Below, piece after piece: positions 23,400 through 36,000 of a stretch of DNA of 64,000 nucleotides; position 1 is the first letter of the stretch; the number at the start of each line of letters is the position of its first letter. The stretch is taken from the NCBI GenBank assembly GCA_023055355.1, contig JALJCS010000015.1, positions 15,606,501-15,670,500 of the forward strand, written 5' to 3'. The notes under the pieces are model-generated. The model searched no databases. It saw only the letters and a list, made by a program, of their open reading frames with translations, and was not told the DNA's origin. The stretch comes from Agelaius tricolor (lineage: Eukaryota > Chordata > Aves > Passeriformes > Icteridae). The position numbers were made by a program, and so were the translations under genes.

Positions 23400-26300
23400 C
23401 TGGAAAAGGTCTGAAATGGACTATTAAGTTTTATTTCTCCCATGTCCTTCAGTTTTTAAATTGAAGGACTGCTGGTATTTATGACAAATCAGTCCTTAGA
23501 CACATTTTACAGTATTGCCACAAATGTTTTCATTGCAATCAAGTGAAAAAATAGGCAAAATTTGAGCAGCAACCAGGAGGAGCAGCAACAAGAAGTGTGC
23601 TGGGAACTGACATACTGTAACACCAAGTATTATTTTTATGAGAGATACAGTGGCACCTGGCTGAGTTAGGAGCATAAGCTGTTCTGATCTTCAACCAGTG
23701 ATTTTCTACCTTTTTGGGTAACCAGCTACAACAGAAGCTTCGTTCAAAATTTTAATCAAAATCTGGGTTTGGTAGGTTGCACTATCTTGTCCTAGATTGG
23801 AGCATACAGGAGGAGTGGATGTCATGGTTGGCAATGAAAATGAAGGATTACTGACTGCTGCTGCAGGAGGGAAGGGGTGAGAAAGCTGTGGAATCCAAAG
23901 CCCTTCTGCCAGGGAGAAATTTGCCACCCCACAGGTCCTGACCGTGGTGGTGAAAAAGAACCCAGAGGGGGCCTGAGACAAGGAACAAAAACAAGAAGGA
24001 AGAGGAGGCTGAGCTTCCACCTCCCCTGGGCACACTGAGTGTGCCTGATGGGCTTTGCTTCCCAATGGGAATTGCTCTGGGGAGTCTCTTCTCTGGGGGC
24101 TGGCCAGGCTCTGCTGCACAGGGCCAGGCTTGCCTGGAGCCCCCAGAGCCAGCTCCTTGCTCTGCTCTGGGGAGCAGGACAGCACCAGGAGCACTGTGCT
24201 GTTTGCCAGAACGCTCCTCAGCTGCTGTGGAAAATTACAAGGGGCACAGCCCCAAAAAGCCAAGGCATTTGTTCTGGTTTTCCAAACACTTCATTAATGT
24301 CATTGACAATACCAGCAGGTTCCTCAGATTAGCGTGCTTCTATTTTTGAAGAGTTATTCCTCGTGGCAGGCTGCCAGGCAGTGCCAGCAGCCTCAGTATC
24401 CTTTCTCTCAGGATTGGCAGGGCACACTGGTCCATTGCCTTTCATTAGCCTTTGGGAGGATTTACAGCTGCAGCTCTTTGCAGTGCTTCCCCACACCTTG
24501 GGGAAAATGCACCTTCCTTGGGATTCCCAGCTGGACCTGTGCAAGGCAGAGATCTCCTCTGGTGTAGGAAAAAAGCATTTTTCTGCTGCTGAGCAGGGTT
24601 TGGGGGTGAGGAGCATAGAGGGACACAGAATAGGGAATCCCAGTTCGCCTGCACATGAGCTTGAGAAACTGCAACCCTAAAGACAGTCCCAAACTCACCC
24701 TCCTGGGATTTCTGTGTCTGGAAATGGGCAGTAGTAAGGAGATGTCACCTGAGGGTCACAGTGGTGCTGTTCCCTTTTTGTGATGCTGTGATACAAAAAC
24801 AAAGGTGGCAGAAATCAAATGGAGGTTGAAAACTTGACTCAGCTTGTGTGGCTTGTAGGACAGGGCTTGTCCCTTGCTGTCCCATTGGCCCCTGGAGAGC
24901 CCTGGGTTCTCCCCAGGGAAAGCAGAGGAGGATTGTGACAAACCCTCACAAACCCTTGCTGAACATAAAAGACAATTTTTCCCCTGACTTCAGACCAGGA
25001 AGCTGCCAAATGCTGAGGATGTAGTGTGGTGGTTTTTTCCTCAGGCATTAGAGCAGAATGGAGTGAGGAGGTGGCTGTGGGACTTGGCAGCAATGCCCAT
25101 GAGAGGAAGCAGTGAGGCAGATGCAGCAATCAGTACAATCAAAGCAGCCCTCACATGTGCTTATTTCTCTTGCTGTGGGACCATCCTGGGCAGGGTGGGT
25201 GTATCTTTGCAGACAGGCTCTCATCACAGCAAGGATTTAAGATGAGTTTCTTGCCTTCACCTCACAAATACCAGGTTTGCAGGTTTTTGGCTGTTTAGTT
25301 GACATCCTGCAGCCCCTTTCCTAAGTGCTCTTTGTGTCCATGGGTGGCTGAATGGCCATTTCTCTACTGGGGTGAGGGAACAAGCCAGACACAGGCCCTG
25401 GGCAGCACTAACAAACCAACTGTGAGAGTCACACCCCTTGCAAAGGCTTCCAGAAAGGTCCTCCCTCTCCTCAGCTGTGCTGGTGGGGACCCAAGGAGTG
25501 CTGATGGAGTGGAGCCAAGCCTCCTGGGCTGGGCTGTACTCTGCACTCATCTACTACTGCCCTGTAGTATTGGGGTTGTGCCCCGTGCATTTGGGGTTAC
25601 TCCAAGTTTGCACCAAATCAGCAGGGTTTATTGCAGTCATGGTGGATTTACTGAGCTCTGCCTGGAGGCTGAGCTGGTATTTTCCCTTTCAGTTTGGGCT
25701 CTCGGGTGCACAAATGCAGCTCTGGCTGCCCGGCTGAGTCTGTCCCTGCTGATGGAGGCAGAATGGGGTGAACAGACCACGGCCTCCCTGGGTGGCCAGG
25801 CTCTGTTCAGCCAGCACTGCTCTGGATTCTCACTGCATCCTCCAAGCGAGCCCTCCCGGGGCGTGCAGTGACATTTAAGTGACTGCTCCCACCCTCATCA
25901 CCCTCTGGAGCTCTGCTGTGTCCTGGCTGCACCCATCACCCTGGGGCTTCAGCTGACTCAACAGGGCAGGGAAAAGGCTCTAGGAAAAGGAAATCACTGC
26001 AAATCAGGCCTTGGGAACAGCATCTGCTTTATGGCAGGGACCGATTTAATCTCCTTAGCAATCGCCTCAATTGTAGAATCAGCAGGATGCTAATTAATTG
26101 AGAGGTGCTCAGCGACAGCCACTGAGATCCCTCCTGGCTTTAAGTGGAAGCCTTTTGGGTTTGGCATTTGTGCTGGCTGCTCTCCTAGCAAGAGGGTGTG
26201 CCTGGGGGCTGAATCCCTGTGTGGGGTGTCTGACACCAGTCACCTCGGGCTGCCTGTCCCTCCCTGCTGGCCGTGCCCCGGGCTGGGGTGCCCACACACC

Positions 26301-28198
26301 CCTGAGATGATGCCATGGCTGTGGGAAGCCCTGCCCTGGCCTCCCACTCCTGGCTCTTGGCCCAGGGAGCCAGTAGAGAGGGGTGGCTGCAATCCATGAA
26401 ACACCTCACCCTGCCTCCCTCTGGCCCTTCCAGCCTGGAGCCAGCCCCTCACCTCCACCCTGAAAGCCCACAAGCCGATTAAGCCCAGCATGTTAATTGG
26501 CTGTGACAGCTCATTTTGTTATCTTGCACTTTGTTATTGATGGGGTGCGTGTGACTGGCTTGGCAGGGAAGGTCAGTGCCAGGATGGGCTGGAGCCCCTT
26601 GTTTGGTGCAGTCCAGCACGTGGAGGGGGCTCCAGGAGCCCTGCCAGGATCAGCTGCAGGGCAGCAGCCACCTCAGGGGGCATTTAACCCCAGGGTGTGC
26701 AACACCCTGACTCAGGAGCTCATGGAGACTCCAAGAGAAGTGGTTTGGGTGGGTATCTGGCACCCACTGGTGCAAACCACTCTTTCCAGGGCTGGGTGAT
26801 ACAAAGACTGGACTTAAAGCCCCTGAGGTGGGAAGATGCACAGGCCAGCACCTGGTATCCAGCTCTCCCCAAACCAGTTTGGGGACTTCATCTTGGTTTT
26901 GTCTTAGGCTTCTACAAGGGACAGGGCTAAAAAGGGAAGGAAAGGATGAGAGTGCAGGGAGCTGGAGAGCTGAAGGAGGGAGCTTTGTGGTTGTCCAGCG
27001 AGCCAAGAGTGGGAGGAAGAGATGAAGGCTTGCCTCAGGAAGGGAGAGAGGCTGGTGTTTCAGAGTCAATGTGCTGTCCTGGGACAGCAGTGACACACCT
27101 TTGGCCAGCCTCTGCCCCCTCCCAGCATCTGCTGGGCCCATGGCCCAAATGCAGCATAACAAGAGAGTGCATTAGTGAGAAGTGGGATGAAATCGTTAGG
27201 ATTGATGGACCAGAGCTAGAGGTATTGATCAGCTGAGGGCCAAGGAGAAGGTCAGGGGCAGAGCTGGTGGGGTGCAAGGCAAGGGGAGCTGGGTGTTGGT
27301 CTGCTCCTGTGAGAGCTTTCTTGACCATCACAGAGGAGGGACTGCAGCTGGTGGGGACTGGGGAACTGTGGAAACTCTGAGAACAGGAGTTCAGTGCTCC
27401 AAATCCATCACCCTCCCCCTAAAGCATCACAGCAGCTTGCAGCTAGAGAGATCAGCCCTTGGAAATGGCATTATTCCATCCTCCAAGAGAAGGTAAGAGT
27501 GGGCAACTCTGCTGTGTTGTGACAGGTGCTGTGCAGTTGAAAATGCTGATTAATGCTGCCTTTGAGAATGTGCCAGTCTCTGGCCTCCGAGGAGAGAGCC
27601 CCTGCTGCCTGTGCTCTGTCTCACGCCTATCAACCTGCTAAACACACACATGCCTCACTCTGAGCACTGCCTGGGCTCTGCTGACAGGGAGTTATTTCAA
27701 GCCTGGCTTGGCTCTGAGAAGAGGCTGTGGCAGAAGCAGCACAGTGGGCCTGGGCAGTGCTGCTGGCTCCTGTGGCTGGGGAAGGCAGGAGGGGATGGAG
27801 GAGCCTGCTCTGGAGAGATGGGCTCAGAATTCTGCCTCTGCAAGAGGTGTCTCCTGGTAGTGGGTGGCTCTCCAGGCCCACAAAGTGAATGCCTAAAGGG
27901 AGGTCAGAGTTGAGCAGTTTCATTGCAAGGGCAAGGAGCTGAAGGCAGCACACTGCTGCACACACCCTGCAGGCACAGTGCTCCAGGGCCAGGTACCTTC
28001 CTCTGGAGATCAACTTTACTCTGATGTGCTCAGCCAGCCAGTGCAGCTGATGGACCAGACCTGCAATTCTGGGCAGAGGTGCCTGTGCAGAGGCAGCTTT
28101 GGAAATGGCTGAAGGCAAAGTCCCCAGGGCTGCCTTGTTCCTGGCCCCAGTGCAGCTGAGCCATGGGAATTTTTCTTGGCTGGTTGCTGGTCTTTTTC

Positions 28199-28230
<32 letters not shown>

Positions 28231-31200
28231 CTGGCTTTTGGACAAAATCATCCCATTGCCCTGAGGCAGAGGGGCTGTGAGCACTGTGAGGAACAGGGCT
28301 CAGAGGAGCAGCCATCCTGCAGAACTGGTGGGCAGCTTGTGCAGCAAAACAGTGAGGGGACCCAGGGTCTGAATGAACAGAGAAACTTGAATGGGGCCCA
28401 GCCCTGTTAGAGGGACAGAGGAGAACATCTCGTTAGGGCAGAGCTCACAGCCAGCATGGAAAATTACTGGCAGCCCTGAGGGCAGGAGGCAGCCGGGGGG
28501 GGACGGGCAGCTCGCCAGCCCCAGCACATGCTTTGTGGGGCACACAGGGCACAGCCCAGCTCTGCCCTGGGCCAGGTCACAGCCTCTGCTCCGTCCTGGG
28601 CTCGGGGGCTGTGTGGCAGGGAGAGGATGCTGAGCTCCCTGCAGGATTTTGCCTTCCCAGGCAGCTTCAGTGGAATGTGTGGTGTCAGGATGTGGAGCAG
28701 CAGGGCTGGCTCCTGCCTGTCCCTGTCCCTGTTCCTGCCCACAGCCCACAGTGCAGCCCTGCCTTGTTCTGCATGAAGCCCAGCAGTTCTGGGGACACCA
28801 ACCCATCCTGGCACCAATCTGGGACCTCTGGGCAAGGTTGGAGGTGTCTCTTTTGGGGCACCCAAGATCTAATTGCTGTCATTCTGGTTCTGATTACTTT
28901 GGAGCCAGCAAGGTGTGTGCCTTTTTCTGCCCTGGGGATGTGAGGCTGGGGCAGATTGTGCCTACCCTAGGGGTGGGATGTCCAGCCAAGGTAGGATGCA
29001 GGATGGGGCCCATCACCAACCTGCCCAAGACACCCCTCACTATGGTCAAGGCTCCATCATGTCATCCCATGCCCATGGAGCAGCTTTACCTGGAAGACAC
29101 CTCTCCCTCAGCACCAGCACATCCCCACAGCCACCAAAGTCACACTCCCACTGCTTTGTGTGCACTGCTGGATTCTGGGAAATGGCTCCTGAGCATTTTT
29201 GAAAATAGGTCTTTGGGATATGTCTCACCAACTGCTGATTCTTGTTTTTCCCTCTTTTGAATAGCTTGACTGAAACAACCCATCCAAGGTCCAGGGCTGA
29301 GCAAAGCAGACCCAGCCACTAGCTCCCAATAACATTTTTATTTAAGGGCAAGAGTAAAAACATCACACTCACGCACAAATGAGGCTAAATTTAGCTGTGA
29401 CTCCTCTGCACATCGTCACTGGACTGCCTGTGCCTGGGGTGGTACCCGATGCCCATGAAGCTCTTCAATAGAGGCACATTGATCCTGCTGGTGCCTGCAC
29501 AGCCAGCCTGGGCAGCCAGCACATCTGCCCCAGGCTGCTTCTCCTGCTGCCCAGACCAGCCCTGTGTGCAGCACAGGCTGCAGCCTGGAGCTGTGGATGG
29601 GTGTCAAACCCTGCCCTGCCTCGGGGCCTGGATTCCGGCCTCTGCTTCCCAGCTGGGCACCTCTATGTCCCTCTCTGCTGTGTGCTCTGTCCACCACCAG
29701 CTGCCCACCTCAGGAGGGGTCCTGGTGGCACTGCCAGCACTGGGTGACACTGTGGGAAGGGTGGCCAAGGGGTGCAGAGATGCCTGCAGCAGGGTTAGGG
29801 GTCCCAGCTCACCTCTGCCAGGTCGAGAGGGCACCATTGCAACAGGAACTTTGGGAGGGAGCAGGGTCATGCTGGAGCATTTTTGTTGGAGTTTTATGGT
29901 CCCTGCCTTTTTCATGGAATCTTTCCAGAGAAAGGGAAAATGAAAGGTCCCAGGGCCTCTAGTCCTGCCAACTCCTCTTGCCACCTCCATGGGTTCAGCA
30001 GTTCTGGACCCCTCTGCCTCTACTTGGAGGTGTGACTGCTGAGGAGAAGATAAAACCCAAGCATGAAAAAGAATTTATTCCCATAGAAACCCCTGGCAAC
30101 TGAAGGAGGAGGATGAGGAGGAGGTTCCAATGTGTGCAATGCCAGGAAGATCAGAACCAACACTGTCTCATCCCTGACCAGTTCAGAGAAAACCTCTTGG
30201 CTGCTGGACCCACAGAAGAGGGGGAAAAGCAGCACTGAAGGCAGGGAAGATCTGATCCCATTAAAGGGCTAGGTGAGGGGCTGGCTCCTACTTGAGGGAT
30301 TTAAGAGTCCCTGAGCTCCCTGACATCATGGGCTTTTCCTCTCTTTGAGGTGAAAAGGCAAATGAATGCAGCCTGGATGCAGAACTCGTGGTGACTCAGC
30401 GGGAGAGGTTGAAATCAGCTGAAATCTGGTTGCCATCCAAAAAGCCTGGGACAAGCTGTTAAAATTGATGTACCAGGGATGAATGGCAGTATGAGCAGAC
30501 ATTTCTCCAGCCCCTCAGCAGCTGTTTGTAGGAGCACTGCCTGTGGCTGCTCTCAAGGCACCCCCTGGCCCAGCAGGCAAAGGTGCCCTGAAGCAGAGCA
30601 GTCTCTTGGCCACTGTGGCTGGCTGAGGGCTCTGAGGTACCTGATTCAACCCAGGTGCTGAGGAACCAAGGCCACTGAGAGGAGGTGATGGGGTCCTCAG
30701 GAGCTCCCCATGTTTTGATAAGGGTCAGTTTTGGATGGTTATATCCTGTGCAGTTGCCTCAGGCAGCATGGGAGTGGAGGCTGTTACATCCCTGGCTGTG
30801 GGAAAAAAATCAGTTAAAGTGCTAGCAAAGAAGTGCAGAGGAAGGAACAGTGTCAGAATGGGCTTGTCTAGTGTAGAGACAAGCAGGATTCAGCCCTTGC
30901 CCTGGGGCAGGCCAAGGCCCTCTGCTCTCAATGTCCCAGTTGTCCCAATTCTGGAGAATTCAAGTGATTCACAACCTCCTGCTCTGCCCCAAACAGGTGC
31001 CACCCTACACCTCCAGCATCAGTGTGAATGGGGTCATCATGACCCCAGTCACAGCCTCCACTCCTGAGTAATCCTTCCTGACTGTCATGATCCCCATTCC
31101 CTCACAGCCCCACATCATTATGGCTCTGCTGTGGAGACCTTCATTGCACAGGTCTTTCTTATCCTGGAACCACCTGGCAACTTTGATCAGGCCCATCCTA

Positions 31201-31500
31201 TCCCCAGAGGAACCTGCATTCCCGTGCCCCAGAGGATCCCTTGTCATCTGTGCTTTTGTTCCTGGATACTCCCAAGCCCTTTGTCCTTCATGTCCCCACT
31301 CTCCAGGACTCCCTACATTCCCTGGCCACCAATGGCTGTGTTCCAGGTATCATTTTTGTGCACAGGTCCCCTCTTGTCCCAGATCCTCCCCAGCACCTTG
31401 ATTATCACCTTGCCCTGCTCTCAGGGAGACCCAGACCCCTTGTGCCATACCTGGGGCTCCTGAGGGCTCCCGCTGTCCCCTGCTTCTGGGACTCCACGAC
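23400..31500. other. Intergenic spacer GINS3-NDRG4, no gene seen
   Basis: About 8 kb with rising GC content. Open frames of up to about 200 codons occur on both strands but overlap one another, lack domains and have no splice logic. A CTTTT microsatellite lies at 28192-28230. Two AT-rich homeobox/SOX-like stretches (26040-26110 and 26470-26550) stand out from the GC-rich background and could be enhancers. Non-coding first exons of NDRG4 could also lie here but cannot be identified from sequence alone. Confidence 0.55.
28192..28230. repeat. (CTTTT)n microsatellite
   Basis: Five or so CTTTT units running into a 12-base T run. Confidence 0.9.
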
Positions 31501-31805
31501 CACAGGGACCTGTTGGACCTATTGGCCATCACAGTCCCACCCTGGGACCGAAATGGTTCCCTAGAGGGTGATGTGTGCCCTCGGCATCCTCCATCCCCCG
31601 TGCAGCCCCCGGCACCCCCAGCGCTCCGCGAAACCCCCGCAGTCTCCATCTCCCGTTCGCTCCCGCCTCCCTCAGCCCCGTTGTTCTCCCGGTGCCCCCG
31701 TTCCCGATCCCGGCCCCGTCCCTCCCCTCCGGCCCCGGCGAGGGGAGGAGGATCCGGCCGGCGGGGCCGTGCCCAGCCCAGCCCCTGCGCCGCCCCGCGC
31801 ACCTC

Positions 31806-31865
31806 GCACCGGCACCGGCACCGGCACCGGCACCGGCATCGGCATCGGCATCGGCATCGGCACCG
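31806..31865. repeat. (GCACCG/GCATCG) hexamer array, 10 units
   Basis: Five GCACCG, four GCATCG and one GCACCG unit in perfect register, ending 64 bases before the NDRG4 start codon. It probably lies in the 5' UTR or core promoter. The same frame is open into the start codon and would read as alternating His-Arg. Confidence 0.95.
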
Positions 31866-31929
31866 GCTCCGCTCGCCCCCCGCGCCGGGGCCGCCGCCGC
31901 CGCTCGCCGCCCGCCCCGCCCGCCCCGGC

Positions 31930-31966
31930 ATGAAGGTGCTCCGGCACAAGATCGAGCTCCTGACAG
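31930..31966 (+). CDS. NDRG4: NDRG4 exon 1 (long form), [13 protein letters not shown]
   Basis: 12 codons plus one base, donor ACAG|GTACGG. The ATG has G at -3. [13 protein letters not shown] is the known N-terminus of the long NDRG4 form. The upstream frame is open for 139 codons back to an ATG at 31513, but that is probably compositional. Confidence 0.93.
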
Positions 31967-32999
31967 GTACGGCCCGGCCGCGGTGCCGGAGCGGGGCTGT
32001 GAAACCCGGAGGGGCGGTGGGGCCGGGGGCGGCGAGAGCCTTCAGCCCCTGAGCCCCCCCCGAGGAGATGGAGCTGCCCCCACAGCCTCACCCTGGCTTT
32101 GCTCCCTGGGTGTGGGTGCCGGGCTCGGGTCCTTCCCGGGCTCCGGGAGGTGATGCCTTGCTGCAGCGGGGAAAGCCAGCCCGGGGGTGCTGGGGAACGG
32201 GGAACGGAGGCGGCAGCTCCAGGCAAGGAGGGCGGCCAGCAGACAGTCGGGGGATTGCCGGAGCATCCCTGCGGTGCCTCCCGGCTCCTCAGCCAGCCTC
32301 CCCCGGGAGTCTCCCCGCTGCCCCGACAATGCGCTGGGCTGGGAAGGAGGCTGCTCTTAGCAACAGCGAGGCAGCCTGAGCCCCCCCAAAGCCCCCGGCT
32401 GCCACCGCCAGCCCCGGACCCTGCGCTGCTCAGCCCTCACCGTGTCCCCCGGCCTGGCGGCTCCCGTGCTGTGGCTGCCCGGTCCTGCACCCTCAGCTGG
32501 ACCGCACTGTGGGGCTGGTTTGTGGGGGCTGCTGGGGTCCTGTGTCCCCTACGGGTTCAGAGACAGCCGTGGCTGTTCCTCCTGCACCGGTGGAGCAGGA
32601 TGTGGCCAGGCTGTGTCACACTGGGGTTTTCCTTCACCCCATCGTGCTCCCCCATCCCTCCTGCTTGGGGGGCAATGCTATGGGCACACGGCCGTGGCTC
32701 AGTCGGAGCTGCAAGTTCCCTTCCTCCCTCTCCCAGCCTCACTGAAGGCTGCCTTGGCTTCACTGCCTGGCAGGAGCCAGCCCTCACTTCTCCTGATTTG
32801 TCTGACTGTTTGTTGCTGCTCAGTCAGCCCGAGGTGTCCGTGCCAACATCCTGTGGGCACCACATCCGTGCCAGGGCAGCACGCAGGTACTCAGTGTGGG
32901 GACTCCTGTGACACTGAAGCAACATCTGGGGAAGCCCTGCCCTGTGACCAAACACACTCACAAGTGTGAAAGGGAGCTCACAGCCTTGTCGTGATCATG

Positions 33000-33046
<47 letters not shown>

Positions 33047-36000
33047 GCGCTACAAGCTGGTTCTCCTCCAGTTAGCCAGCAGTGGGCTGCAGATCCCCGG
33101 GGAAGGGAAGCCAATGTGGCTGTTCCTGTCCCATCTATGTACACAGTGCCAGGGCCCTGGTGGGGCAGAGCACTAGTCCCAGACAGAGCACTTATGTCCT
33201 GCTGGGTTTGGAACTGATTGGGAATTAGGGAAGAGACGTGTCCTGGCTGTGCCAAGGAAACTGTGGCACCACACTGGGAAGGCAGAGTGGGAGCAGAGAT
33301 GGGTGTGTTTGGGGGGGTACCCTGGGAATGGGTGCTCATTGGAGAGCACTGGGGTGAGCTGCAAGGAAAGGGGCTCATTGCTGGTCATGTTACCCTGGCA
33401 GAAGATGGGAGCCAAGTCTGAGTTTTGGCTAGGAGACCTGGAGCTGTGGCTTCCTCACCAGCCCTCCACAGTGATGGTGGCTCAGTGGGGCTGGGTGAGA
33501 CTGCCACAGCCCCACAGCTATGCTGCTGAGGAGGGATGAGGGCTCCTGTGGGGTGCCATGGGATGCAGAGCACGCAGGACAGGTGGCAGCATGGCTGTGA
33601 CCCTGCTTACTGATCCCTGACTTACTGATCCCTTCTCTGTTCCCACATTCAGCACCACTTTGGGAGACTGTCCACCCCGTGCAGGGGCAGGGCTCTGCCA
33701 CGTCCCCCCTGAGCCAGCTTTGCCCCCACCACTCAAACAAGGTCACGGGGCCTTTCCTCATGGCTCAGCCACCCTCCCTCCCTCCCATGTTAGCTGCAGG
33801 CTGTAATTAATAAAGGCATTCACCATACACTAAGTGCTGTTCCCAGCCACCCTGGGGCCGTGGCCACACGGTGGGTTGGTGTGCTCAGCGTGGGACTCTC
33901 CTGCTCTCCTCCAGACCCAGCTATTGGTGAGGCTGATTTTTCTCCTGTTTTTCCCCCGGGGTTGTGGGGTTGCTCTGTTGGTGGCTCTGCAGGCTGTGCT
34001 GGCTGGGCTGTGCTGGTGGGCTGTGGGCCAGGGCTGTCTCTGTGCACAGAGCCATCTCCCCAGCAGCACAGCCCAGCCTGGAGCAGTGTGCCCCTCACTT
34101 GTGCCCCTCCTTGGGGCTGAGGGCACCTCTCAACATCCCCCAGCCTGGTGGGACCCTCTGGGCAGGGGGTGATGAGGAGACTCCTGGTGCTGGGTGCCCT
34201 GGGAATCTCGAGAGGCTTTGCAGTGGTGTTTCTCCCTCCAAATAGTTCTGGATTGTTGGATGGCTCCCAAGGAGCAAGGCAAAGTGCCGTGTCTGCAGGG
34301 AGCAGGCAGGTGGCACAGCCTGCTTGAGTTTTGAATGGAAAACCCAGTCGGAGGAGCAAAACCTGACTTTGGAGGGCAGTTTATGACCAGCTCCTGTATT
34401 TCTGGTGGCTTTGCAATATTTGTGGCATTTCTTGGCCGTCCCACATTGTCAGCCTGGGCTCACCTGGGTTTGGAGGTGGACAAAGTGTGAAGCAGGCTCA
34501 GCTGAGGCTGTGTGGATGGAGTGGGTCTGTGTCTGCTGTGGTGCTCGTACAGCCCAGACCATCCCTGTTATGTCCAGGGAGATTGCACAGGGGGGAGACA
34601 GCTGGGAGGGTGTGGGATCTGTTCTGGCTCATTTGGAGAAGCAATAGCTTTTCTGAAGGCTTGGTCTTGTGGAAGGGATAAAAACAGAGGCTGCAAAGGC
34701 AGTGCCTGAGGTCTGAGTGCAGATAATCCCCTGGCACTGGGATTTGCCAGGTACCCATCCCATTCAAACACAGGGGAGCCTGGACTGCTCCCTGTGTCCC
34801 CATGTCTTTCACCTTCTGTGTGCAGGCAGCTGCTGGTCTCCTTGCTCTCTTGTGCTCTCTGAGCTGAGCTTGTGCCTGGGGGTGTTTTTGGAGATGCCAG
34901 TGTTGGTTGAGGTCAGCAGCACCCAGTCTCACACTGCTGCTGAGCAGTGGCTCCATGGAGAGGTCTGTCCCTCCAAGTCGTGGGGCTGAGGTATCAACAG
35001 GCCAGCACCTGACTCACAGGCAAGGAGAAGATTTTGGGAGCAAAGGCTTCACATTTGGATTTCTTCCATCATTGCTGCACAAACTTCAGGCTGTCTCACT
35101 GTTCTCTTTCTGCTTGGAACATCCCTCTGCCTCCTGGCATCGTTGAGATCATCACCCTCATTCTGCCTGTGCAGGGAGATCTGCCTCTGTTCCATCCATA
35201 CCTATCTGCAGCCTAAAACTGGCCAAAAATTTGGATTTTCTATCTTTGACCTATGCTGAAAACTGGATGAAAATTTGGATGTTCTTGCTCTGGGTTGGGT
35301 GCTTACTGAGGTGACCAGCATGGACAGATGAGGCTGGCCCCTCAGTTTGGCCAAGATCACGCCCTGGAGATAGGTTTGTCCTTAACTGGGAGAACTGGAG
35401 CTGGTAGGAGCTGGGAGCTGAGCCCATCCAGGCACTGTCTGCTCTGTGCAGAGGGGCTCACTGCAGCCCCTGGACAAGCTGAAGCACCAAGTGCCCATAG
35501 TAGATGTGTGCAGTGAAGCTGATTTGGGTCCCATCCCTATGCGAGGGAGCCCCATGAAGCTCTGGAGGGCTGGGGCAAAGAGAACCAAGGAAAGGACCTG
35601 GCCTGACCTGTGCCTTGCCCTGGCAGGGCTGCTGCTGCAGGAGATGACCATGGCAGGGCTGCATGAGCTGCGCTTCACCGAGGAGAAGCCGCTGCTGCGG
35701 GGACAGGACGCCGAGCTGGTGAGTTTGGGGACCACACTGGCTCTGGCTCCTGCACATGGGGCACCGGGACAGGGGAGCCTGGGAGGGCTGGAGGGTGGTG
35801 TGCTGGTGCTGGGGTGGTATTTTGTGTGTGTGTGCTGGTTTTGGGTGCACATTGGTGCTCCTCAGTGTGTGAGAGCTCACGGTGGTGAGCCCCCATGGCT
35901 GAGCACAGGTGAGTCTGCAGGGGTGATGGATGTGTGTGCACGGGTTGCACATCATGCTACATTACACTCAGGTAACACATGCACGTGTGTGCAGCTGTTG

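Larger units (their letters stand above)
31580..32460 (+). promoter_or_regulatory. NDRG4: CpG island at NDRG4 first exon
   Basis: Very GC- and CpG-rich sequence spanning the MKVLRH start codon at 31930. No TATA box is seen. It contains the GCACCG hexamer array at 31806-31865. It probably drives the long NDRG4 forms. Confidence 0.7.

Noticed and set aside
23706..24263. 185-codon minus-strand frame after GINS3
   Set aside because: No recognisable domain, opposite strand also open, no promoter or poly(A) signal placed sensibly.
32099..32911. 270-codon plus-strand frame in NDRG4 intron 1
   Set aside because: Pro/Ser/Gly-rich with no domain, overlapped by several other open frames, and crossed by no splice evidence. 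Typical of GC-rich DNA.
33648..33675. TTCAGCACCAC resembling the left half of an RE1/REST site
   Set aside because: The right half-site GGACAGCGCC is absent at any accepted spacing.
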